Shown here: positions 1 to 5,431 of the stretch, one piece after another
Layout: each line of letters begins with the position of its first letter
How positions within the stretch are numbered: the first letter of the stretch is position 1
Assembly (NCBI GenBank): GCA_027032855.1
Contig: JALVLX010000201.1
Location: 1-8,254, forward strand
Reading direction: 5' to 3'
Length of the DNA: 8,254 nucleotides
Origin: Flavobacteriales bacterium
GTDB taxonomy: Bacteria > Bacteroidota > Bacteroidia > Flavobacteriales > Flavobacteriaceae
Made by a program: the position numbers and the translations under genes
Notes under the pieces: model-generated
The model's input: the letters and a program-made list of their open reading frames with translations, nothing else
The model's database searches: none
What the model was told of the DNA's origin: nothing

Positions 1-208
1 CTTTGATTAATCGACGATAACGTTCATTAGTCAATAGATATATTTGATTGCTAGGTATCAATTTGTTCAAACGCTCAAAAGTTTGTTGGATAAAAGATTT
101 GCCGGTGCCAAGCAAATCTAAAAACTGCTTTGGCATTTCGGCAGTACTTTCCGGCCAAAACCGGCTACCGATACCGCCTGCCATTATAATTCCGTATTGA
201 TTGTTCAT
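1..208 (-). CDS. manC: Mannose-1-phosphate guanylyltransferase, N-terminal part (cut by the window edge)
   Basis: The enzyme makes GDP-mannose from mannose-1-phosphate and GTP in the cytoplasm, feeding glycan and polysaccharide synthesis. Only the first 69 codons are visible; the gene continues beyond position 1. Translation from the ATG at 208-206 gives the nucleotidyltransferase signature at residues 9-21, MAGGIGSRFWPES (consensus GGxGxRxWPxS, phosphate-binding loop), then PKQFLDLLGTG at 26-36, which includes the family's PKQF motif and its lysine. The fragment ends around residues 55-69 in LLTNERYRRLIK, matching the usual third-strand region. The start is secure because the conserved loop falls at the family's usual distance from the methionine. 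The gene is divergent from the lipid kinase to its right, and a candidate -7 box lies at 226-233. I infer the short single-domain form, not one fused to an isomerase domain, but the missing C-terminus prevents confirmation. Confidence 0.9.
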   Translation of the reverse strand, partial: MNNQYGIIMAGGIGSRFWPESTAEMPKQFLDLLGTGKSFIQQTFERLNKLIPSNQIYLLTNERYRRLIK

Positions 209-225
209 AGTCAAATGATTTGAAA

Positions 226-233
226 CAAAAATA
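226..233 (-). promoter_or_regulatory. Candidate Bacteroidota -7 promoter box (TATTTTTG)
   Basis: On the minus strand this reads TATTTTTG, a perfect match to the Bacteroidota -7 consensus TAnnTTTG, ending 17 bases before the guanylyltransferase ATG at 208. The implied leader would be short, roughly ten bases. I could not find a convincing TTG/TTTG -33 element at the usual distance upstream, so the call rests on the -7 match and its position. Confidence 0.4.
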
Positions 234-241
234 CACTATTT

Positions 242-347
242 AGTTGAAAGTTAAAAGTTGAAAGTTAAAAGTTTGCTCACTCATACGCTTATTAGTTGAA
301 GGTTGAAAGTTATATTTAGACAAGCTCAATAACCTGAGTTGAAAGTT
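242..347. repeat. Interrupted heptamer repeat AGTTRAA in the divergent intergenic region
   Basis: The heptamer AGTTGAA/AGTTAAA occurs head to tail at 242-274 (four full units plus AGTT, giving a 14-base higher-order period). It recurs at 294-311 (AGTTGAA, GGTTGAA, AGTT) and at 337-347 (AGTTGAA, AGTT). Non-repeat spacers separate the three blocks. Similar AGTTGAAAGTT tracts are, from memory, common between genes in Bacteroidota genomes. The last block covers the first possible TTG start of the downstream kinase frame (339), which argues against that start. Function is unknown; slippage-prone filler is the simplest reading. Confidence 0.85.
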
Positions 348-383
348 TTTTTGTACATTGGCTGTACTAAAAAATTTTTTGTT

Positions 384-1277
384 TTGAAAGGACTCTGTAT
401 ATACAATCCTAATGCCGGTGGCGGTAAAGCCAAAAAACAATTGCCGTTAGTCAAACAGTTACTAGCCAAATATCATATTGATGCTGATGTGCTTTTAACC
501 GAACACGCACATCACGGCACTTCATTAGTACAAAATACTGATTTGTCAGATTATGATGTATTGATAGTTGCCGGTGGCGACGGTAGTTTTTTTGATGTCC
601 TGAACGCTTATATGACACAGTCCCACAAAATTCCGGTAGCAATAATTCCGGTAGGGACCGGCAATTCTCTGTCAAAAGATGTAAGCTTAAACGCAAGTAG
701 CTTGGAAAATTTTGTGAAAATAATAGCCGGTAAACAAACCAAACTTTTTGATGCAGGCAAACTTGAAACGGAAAACAAAGTCTATTATTTTGCCAACATG
801 ACCGGATTTGGTTTTACAACAGATGTCACTTTAACGGGAATTAAATACAAATTCCTAGGCGAATTTGCCTATACTTTGGGAGTTTTGCTCAATGTTATCA
901 AACTCAAATCATATCCACTACAAATGACATTAAACGGCAAAACTTATGAGATTGACAATACTTATGTCACTATTTCCAATTCAAAATATGCCGGTGGCAA
1001 AATGCTGTTGGCACCTGATGCAAAAGTTGATGACGGTTTATTAGACGTAGTTACTGTAAATAAAGTCGGTCGTTTAGACTTGCTTAAAACTTTCCCGAAA
1101 ATATTTGACGGCACATATATCTCCTCGCCTTTTGTCGATTATTACCAAGTCAAGGAAGCAGAGTTTAGGAGCAAATATCACAAAGTTGTTTCCCCCGATG
1201 GAGAAATACTTGGGAGCTTACCCATCAAAGTATCTATTGTAACCAAAGCGTTTCCGTTGCTGACTGAAAAAAACTAG
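384..1277 (+). CDS. Diacylglycerol/sphingosine-kinase-family lipid kinase (YegS/DgkB-like)
   Basis: This is a cytoplasmic or membrane-peripheral enzyme predicted to phosphorylate a lipid hydroxyl, such as diacylglycerol or a sphingoid base, using ATP. Counting from the TTG at 384 (297 aa), the DAGK catalytic domain shows NPNAGGGK at 8-15, the nucleotide-binding GGDGS at 64-68 and PVGTGNSLSKD at 89-99. The C-terminal beta domain carries APDAKVDDGLLDV at 210-222 and SPDGE at 270-274. GTGNS, not the bacterial GTGND, leans toward the sphingosine-kinase-like branch, but the substrate cannot be assigned. There is no ATG between the in-frame stop at 330-332 and the first motif. TTG at 384 gives the normal family N-terminus (MKGLCIYNPNAGG); TTG at 339 would add 15 residues encoded partly by the heptamer repeat. 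No Shine-Dalgarno sequence is seen. The gene stands alone on its strand and converges on the HAD gene 34 bases away. Confidence 0.88.
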   Translation: MKGLCIYNPNAGGGKAKKQLPLVKQLLAKYHIDADVLLTEHAHHGTSLVQNTDLSDYDVLIVAGGDGSFFDVLNAYMTQSHKIPVAIIPVGTGNSLSKDVSLNASSLENFVKIIAGKQTKLFDAGKLETENKVYYFANMTGFGFTTDVTLTGIKYKFLGEFAYTLGVLLNVIKLKSYPLQMTLNGKTYEIDNTYVTISNSKYAGGKMLLAPDAKVDDGLLDVVTVNKVGRLDLLKTFPKIFDGTYISSPFVDYYQVKEAEFRSKYHKVVSPDGEILGSLPIKVSIVTKAFPLLTEKN

Positions 1278-1286
1278 TATTTTCAG
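1264..1286. other. Weak hairpin at the convergent gene ends
   Basis: CTGAAAA (1264-1270) and TTTTCAG (1280-1286) can pair as a 7-bp stem around a 9-base loop, spanning the kinase stop codon in the 34-base gap to the convergent HAD gene. No U-run follows on either strand, so it is not a standard intrinsic terminator. It is an AT-rich stem that could also arise by chance. Confidence 0.25.
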
Positions 1287-1311
1287 AAGAAAAATTTTAC
1301 TTTCAACAAGT

Positions 1312-2007
1312 CTAAAGAATTGCCTTTATCTCCAACAGATGTTTGACCTTTGGGATGATTTTAAAATCAACATCGTTTACACCTTCGGGGTCAAAATGTA
1401 TAGCATGCATACCTACGTTGCGTGCTCCCAAAACATCGGATTGAAAATTGTCTCCAATCATATAACTTTTATGTGCAAAGGTACCGGCTTTCCGTAGTGC
1501 ATACTGAAACACATCAGGATGTGGTTTGAGCTTACCGGTTTCTTCGGATGTAATCATCAAATCAAAATACGGCTCCAATCCCGAATGTTTCATCTTATCG
1601 GTTTGCACTTCGGCAAATCCGTTGGTCAGTATATGCAAACGGTACTTGTCTTTCAAATAATCCAAAAGTTCCAAGGTGCCGTCCATCAAAATACTTTCGC
1701 GTTTGAGAAAATCTAAGTATTCATCAGCCAACACATCAATCAATTGACGTGACACATCAATGTTCAATACCTTAAAAGTATCAATCAAACGACCGTATTT
1801 TACTTCGGTTTTGTTTTTTTGTTGCTTGGCATATTGCTCCCAATATTGCCGGTTGATGGGTTCATAAACTTCCAAAAAAGCATCAATTTTCACCGGAATG
1901 TCATGTTTTTTTAGCAGTTTTTCAAAAGCCAACTTAGAGTTTGCTTCAAAATCCCATAGCGTATGGTCCAAGTCGAAAAAGATATCAGTTATGCTTGCTT
2001 TCAGCAT
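1312..2007 (-). CDS. yjjG: HAD-superfamily phosphatase, YjjG-type noncanonical pyrimidine nucleotidase
   Basis: This is a cytoplasmic Mg-dependent phosphatase. YjjG relatives dephosphorylate nucleoside monophosphates, including modified pyrimidine nucleotides, and so act in nucleotide-pool cleaning. All four HAD motifs are present in 231 aa, the normal family length. Motif I is FFDLDHTLWDF at 10-20, with nucleophile D12 and acid/base D14. Motif II is ILTNG at 126-130, with T128. The motif III lysine is K161 in KLKPHP. Motif IV is GDNFQSD at 185-191, with D186 and D191. Residues about 20-100 form the helical cap. The phrase DLDHTLWDFEANS is typical of the YjjG group rather than the phosphoglycolate-phosphatase branch. 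The ATG at 2007 overlaps the end of the upstream deacetylase-like gene by 23 bases, indicating co-transcription and probable translational coupling. The exact substrate remains an inference from family membership. Confidence 0.88.
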   Translation of the reverse strand: MLKASITDIFFDLDHTLWDFEANSKLAFEKLLKKHDIPVKIDAFLEVYEPINRQYWEQYAKQQKNKTEVKYGRLIDTFKVLNIDVSRQLIDVLADEYLDFLKRESILMDGTLELLDYLKDKYRLHILTNGFAEVQTDKMKHSGLEPYFDLMITSEETGKLKPHPDVFQYALRKAGTFAHKSYMIGDNFQSDVLGARNVGMHAIHFDPEGVNDVDFKIIPKVKHLLEIKAIL

Positions 2008-3304
2008 CAGAAAAATGTTTAATGGTGTCGGTATATAATTCGTTCCAATCTTGCCATTCTTTTAAATCGGACAAGATGAAATTGTGAAAAACAGGGTAAA
2101 AATGTCCATTGTACTTGCGTATGGTTTCGCCTTGTTCGATCATTATCGTTTGTGCTTTTTCCGGCGTGAGATTATACTGAAATTTGAGCATAATATCGGA
2201 AATGCTGACCGGATGCAAAGTCAAATGTGTTTCGGTTTCATTTTCAATATCGTAAAACTTAAACGGCACTGAGGTGCCGGCTCTAAACCCGATTTTTTGA
2301 TTATACCCCATTGAATAATCCGATTTAAGTTCTTCTTCATTAAAAACTTGATAGGTCGCCGGTATTTTTATCCGGTTAAAATGCGCTCTTACTTTTTCAA
2401 GCTGTTTGTGAATAATATTTTCGAGTTTTTCTATTTCCCGCTCAATTATTTCTTCATCATCAAAAGCATAATAGGATGTCAACAAGCCTGTATCGGTATA
2501 GTCTGCCAAAAATTTGATTTGTGACTGATATTCGTGTTTGTTAACCGAAATATTGTGGTCAAACAAGCTGTACGTTGCCAAAAGATGAAAGAACGTCAAA
2601 GGGTGTTTGTATTTTCTTTTCAACTTCAAAATATTATCAAACGTATCATAGGGGTCTTTCTTTCCGGTTAAGTAAACACGGTTGCGTAACCAAAATTTTC
2701 GCAAACGGAAATGAAACAAATCATCAAAACCACCAAAAAGGAAACGCAAAAAGGATTTGCCTTGATACAAACGTGCCATACTGACGTTCATTATAGGTTC
2801 AAAATAAAAGGATCGTTCCTCAAAAACCAAGCCTTCAAAACGTTCTTGCAGTGCCTGCTTAAACTTCTCTACCCAAATCTCCACTACCGGTTTTAATATC
2901 ATACTGTGTTGCATCAACACGCTGTTTTTGTACGAATAACGCTCGTGCATATCTAACTGATACGGCAAGTATTCTTCGTAGCGGGAGAGCAAATAAAAAC
3001 TCGCCGCAAACAAGTCAAATGGAATTGAAGAGTTTGGCACTTCAAAAAAAACAGGTATTGTATCCCAAAAACCGAATTTCACTTCGTTTTGCTTAATCCC
3101 TTGTTGAAATAAAATGGGATGTGATTGGATATGAAATTCGCCTCCCAATGCTTGCGGTGCATAAGAGAATTTAGGTCCGTTAAATGCAATAAACTCTTCA
3201 ATTTTGGTTGTAAACTTAACATCTTTGAGTATCAAATTATTGAACAGATGCCTAAAGATGTAATTGAGGCGTGGCGTTATTCTATGTGTATAGACCAATA
3301 TCAT
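1985..3304 (-). CDS. DUF7033/polysaccharide-deacetylase-like protein, probably catalytically inactive
   Basis: This is a 439-aa protein of a Bacteroidota family that joins an N-terminal DUF7033 region to a NodB-like (carbohydrate esterase 4) barrel. The DUF7033 region is visible at about 80-125 (FDLFAASFYLLSRYEEYLP at 96-114). The barrel runs from about 165 to 415 and keeps the late landmarks DYSMGY (329-334), FRAGT (340-344), PFKFYD (347-352), the HP of LTLHP (364-365) and HNFILS (407-412). Where relatives, as I remember them, carry a metal-binding D-x-D (P-T-x-D-I-D-x-A), this protein has N173-V174-S175. Where they have a G-I-H-P-S-Y histidine motif, it has GLLTSY with L275. No signal peptide or transmembrane segment is obvious. 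The ATG at 3304 follows an in-frame TAG directly and gives the expected N-terminus (MILVYTHRITPRL). The gene heads a two-gene unit with the HAD phosphatase. A sugar-binding or regulatory role is possible but unproven. Confidence 0.8.
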   Translation of the reverse strand: MILVYTHRITPRLNYIFRHLFNNLILKDVKFTTKIEEFIAFNGPKFSYAPQALGGEFHIQSHPILFQQGIKQNEVKFGFWDTIPVFFEVPNSSIPFDLFAASFYLLSRYEEYLPYQLDMHERYSYKNSVLMQHSMILKPVVEIWVEKFKQALQERFEGLVFEERSFYFEPIMNVSMARLYQGKSFLRFLFGGFDDLFHFRLRKFWLRNRVYLTGKKDPYDTFDNILKLKRKYKHPLTFFHLLATYSLFDHNISVNKHEYQSQIKFLADYTDTGLLTSYYAFDDEEIIEREIEKLENIIHKQLEKVRAHFNRIKIPATYQVFNEEELKSDYSMGYNQKIGFRAGTSVPFKFYDIENETETHLTLHPVSISDIMLKFQYNLTPEKAQTIMIEQGETIRKYNGHFYPVFHNFILSDLKEWQDWNELYTDTIKHFSDAESKHN

Positions 3305-3308
3305 CTAG

Positions 3309-3316
3309 CAAATTTA
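3309..3316 (-). promoter_or_regulatory. Candidate -7 box (TAAATTTG) directly before the deacetylase-like gene
   Basis: The minus strand reads TAAATTTG, matching TAnnTTTG, and ends 4 bases before the ATG at 3304. If used, transcription would begin at or inside the start codon, giving a leaderless message. No -33 TTG is visible at the right distance in the AT-rich DNA upstream, so a chance match is quite possible. Confidence 0.25.
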
Positions 3317-3349
3317 ATCTTTTTATAATAAAATTGATGATTTTTTTTG

Positions 3350-3525
3350 CTTCATAGAAAATTTTGTGCATTGATGAATGATTATTGCTTCATACTGTAA
3401 TCCTGCTTGAAATTTGAGGAATTGAGGATTTGTTGTACTTCATAGAAAACTTTGAGCTTTGATGATTGTTTACTGCTTCATACTGTAATCCTGCTTCTAA
3501 ATTGAGGAATGAGGAGTGAGGAATT
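3350..3525. repeat. Imperfect tandem duplication, 88-base period, two copies
   Basis: Copy one starts at 3350 and copy two at 3438. They align without gaps over about 73 bases with roughly 9 mismatches, and then diverge into purine-rich TGAGGAAT-like sequence. The best-kept core, 22 identical bases, lies at 3387-3408 and 3475-3496. Within each copy CTTCATA occurs twice, 38 bases apart (3350/3388 and 3438/3476). A TTGATGA followed by a T-rich stretch and TGCTTCATA also appears at 3334-3356, as a partial third copy. There are no uniform spacers, so this is not a CRISPR array. I see no reading frame of note. Function is unknown. Confidence 0.85.
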
Positions 3526-3641
3526 GATAAGCAGGGCGCTGAGTGTTTTTTTGGTTATTTATGTGTCGTCGGGGGCAAAGAACCTGACGAAGCGGGGAGG
3601 ACACGGTATGTCAGTCGCGCTCCATTTTCAATTCAGACGTT
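3526..3641. other. GC-rich non-coding block with a possible stem-loop
   Basis: This is the right-hand part of the 337-base gene-free stretch 3305-3641 and lies downstream of the FAH-family gene. Bases 3561-3620 are about 62% G+C, far above the surrounding DNA. TCGTCGGG (3566-3573) can pair with CCTGACGA (3583-3590), one pair being G-U, around a 9-base loop. Neither strand shows a U-tract placed to make this a terminator. I recognise no tRNA, riboswitch or known small RNA here. Confidence 0.45.
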
Positions 3642-4256
3642 CTATTTTACTTTAACCCGGAACATTTCCTTGTCTTCGATATAGCCGGTAAAAACATCGT
3701 TTATCTGCATCTTGCCTACGCCTGCCGGAGTTCCCGTAAAAATTAAATCGCCTTTTTTCAGCGTAAAAAAACGGGATATGTAACCAATCAATTCATCTAT
3801 TTGCCACAACATATCCGCTGTGTGACCCTCCTGAACGGTTGCACAGTTTTTTTGCAAACTAAACCGGATATCTTGCAAGTCCCGAAAAGCTGTTTTTGGC
3901 AAAAATTCACGGCTGATGACCGCCGAATTATCAAAGGCTTTGGCTTTTTCCCAAGGTAAGCCTTTAGATTTCAATTGACTTTGCAAATCTCTTGCCGTTA
4001 CATCAATCCCCAACCCGATTTCATCGTAATAGCGGTATGCAAATTGCGGGTCTATGTATTTTCCCAATTTGTTGATTTTGACCACCAACTCCACTTCGTA
4101 ATGAAATTCCTGTGCAAAATCAGGCAAAACCAATGGATTTCTATTGGGTAATACTGCCGAATCGGGTTTGATAAACAAGACAGGCTCCGCAGGTTTCTCG
4201 TTTTGCAATTCGCTGATATGTTTGGCGTAATTACGTCCAACGCAGATTATTTTCAT
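3642..4256 (-). CDS. Fumarylacetoacetate hydrolase family protein (FAHD1/YcgM-like acylpyruvase type)
   Basis: This is a cytoplasmic Mg-dependent enzyme of 204 aa, the normal length for the single-domain group. Members cleave acylpyruvates, decarboxylate oxaloacetate, or act in aromatic catabolism. The metal ligands are E54 and E56 (HYEVELVV) and D85 (GIDVTARDLQ). The lid dyad H13/E16 sits in NYAKHISE, the catalytic lysine is K106 in WEKAKAFD, and the glycine-rich TGTPAGVG lies at 174-181. These match the human FAHD1 residues I recall (H30, E33, E71, E73, D102, K123) with a constant offset of 17, so the active site looks complete. The ATG at 4256 gives the family's short N-terminus (MKIICVGRNY). 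The gene lies 47 bases downstream of the restriction endonuclease on the same strand. No clear promoter or terminator is visible between them, so it may partly ride on that transcript. The substrate is unresolved; no catabolic partner gene is adjacent. Confidence 0.9.
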   Translation of the reverse strand: MKIICVGRNYAKHISELQNEKPAEPVLFIKPDSAVLPNRNPLVLPDFAQEFHYEVELVVKINKLGKYIDPQFAYRYYDEIGLGIDVTARDLQSQLKSKGLPWEKAKAFDNSAVISREFLPKTAFRDLQDIRFSLQKNCATVQEGHTADMLWQIDELIGYISRFFTLKKGDLIFTGTPAGVGKMQINDVFTGYIEDKEMFRVKVK

Positions 4257-4303
4257 TTGTATTATTTTATTTTAACTATATGGTAAGATGTAACCTTTGA
4301 TGA

Positions 4304-5431
4304 TTAGGTAATAAATTTATCATATGAACCTGTTTTCATTATATCTATTTTATAATAATCTTCACCTTTCTTTATGATAATTACACTATCAAATCCTAAC
4401 TCGTCTAATTTTTCAATAGTTGCAAGTTCCCCCTCTTTTAACTTCAAAACTCTTCTCAAGAGCCAATCTGCAAGCGCTTTATTCGGATCAGTCATTAATG
4501 CTTTTGAATTATCTTGACACACTTTTGCTCTTAAAATTTCCTTTGTCGGAACTTCTAAATTAAACTTTTTATCTCTTGGTGGAAAAAATTCAGGATATTT
4601 TTGATGAATTTTAATTGGGATTGGAACATATACTTCATTTACATCTCTTTTTCTACCACCGGCATTCCATTGATTTAAACCGCTTTTTGGAAATACAAAC
4701 CTTCTTTTATTTTTTATTCCATATAGTGGAAGTATAACATAATTAACACCTTTGACTAATTTATCATTGGCTAATTTAAAGTCTTGTTTTTCAAATAATT
4801 CTAAAAGTAACTTATATGGATCATCAATAATATTTACCGGAAGTTTAAAAGCATTATCCGGAGTTTCAAAAAGTCGGAACAGTGTGCTTTTTGAATAATT
4901 ATATGAATATTGATTTATTCCGTCATTAAACAAAATGCTTGCTCTTGTTTCTTTTTCAACTTTAATATTATTTAAATCAATTTTGTCATAGTCGGTTTCG
5001 AATAAATTCAATTCATTTTCCTTACGTGCTACAATGTGATAAATTGATTCGTCAATATTATACAATCTGCGCGCCAACTCTATTCTTTCGTTTCTAAATT
5101 CCCCCAATTTATAAGCAAGTTCAATATTTCTATAACTCCTTAATTCATTTGATAGTTGATTAAATTCAGCTACTTTTTCCCGACTTTTGTTGTTAGGTGA
5201 AGTAAATGTTTTCAAACCAACTCCAATAGAGTTAAAATTTGCATCAAATGCTGTATCTGAACGAGATAAATTTTCTGCACCAAAACTTTTACAAAAAATA
5301 TTTTCTGCAACTCGATAATTAATAAATGGAATAGCACTTTCACTAAACAAACCGGACAGTTTAGATATAGCTGAAAGAAGTTTTAAATAGTTACCATTGC
5401 TCTCTATGTCTATTTCAGCAAAAGATTTCAT
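4304..5431 (-). CDS. Type II restriction endonuclease with C-terminal B3-like (BfiI/NgoFVII-type) DNA-binding domain
   Basis: This is the predicted nuclease partner of the adjacent C5-cytosine methyltransferase, 375 aa. The C-terminal third resembles the DNA-recognition domain of BfiI/NgoFVII-like enzymes: SGLNQWNAGGRKRDVNEVYVP at 250-270 and PIP at 270-272, FFPPRD at 282-287, AKVCQDNSKALM at 302-313, and ADWLLRRVL (321-329) leading to FDSVIIIK (347-354). The N-terminal part lacks the HxK pair of the phospholipase-D nucleases known in that group. Its conserved-looking stretch at 39-76 has E43, D59, D63 and K74 (IGVGLKTF), which could be a divergent PD-(D/E)xK site, although the residue two before K74 is glycine. 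The ATG at 5431 overlaps the methyltransferase stop in ATGA, so translation is coupled and the endonuclease follows the protective enzyme. No controller (C) gene is present. The DNA is very AT-rich in places. The fold assignment is from memory; the catalytic domain is an inference. Confidence 0.8.
   Translation of the reverse strand: MKSFAEIDIESNGNYLKLLSAISKLSGLFSESAIPFINYRVAENIFCKSFGAENLSRSDTAFDANFNSIGVGLKTFTSPNNKSREKVAEFNQLSNELRSYRNIELAYKLGEFRNERIELARRLYNIDESIYHIVARKENELNLFETDYDKIDLNNIKVEKETRASILFNDGINQYSYNYSKSTLFRLFETPDNAFKLPVNIIDDPYKLLLELFEKQDFKLANDKLVKGVNYVILPLYGIKNKRRFVFPKSGLNQWNAGGRKRDVNEVYVPIPIKIHQKYPEFFPPRDKKFNLEVPTKEILRAKVCQDNSKALMTDPNKALADWLLRRVLKLKEGELATIEKLDELGFDSVIIIKKGEDYYKIDIMKTGSYDKFIT

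Noticed and set aside
353..380. GTAC inverted pair (353-356/364-367) and the A6T6 palindrome (369-380) as an operator before the kinase
   Set aside because: The arms are only 4 bases and the A/T palindrome is expected in such AT-rich DNA; no regulator gene is adjacent.
3350..3525. CRISPR array
   Set aside because: There are only two long copies with an 88-base period, no unique spacers of uniform length and no cas gene nearby.
4283..4296. GGTAAGATGTAACC as a hairpin or operator before the FAH-family gene
   Set aside because: Only the outer three bases pair properly; inner positions mismatch, so it is not a real palindrome.
4257..4303. A controller (C) protein gene for the restriction system
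   Set aside because: Neither this gap nor 6640-6760 has room for or contains a helix-turn-helix frame; regulation seems limited to gene order and coupling.
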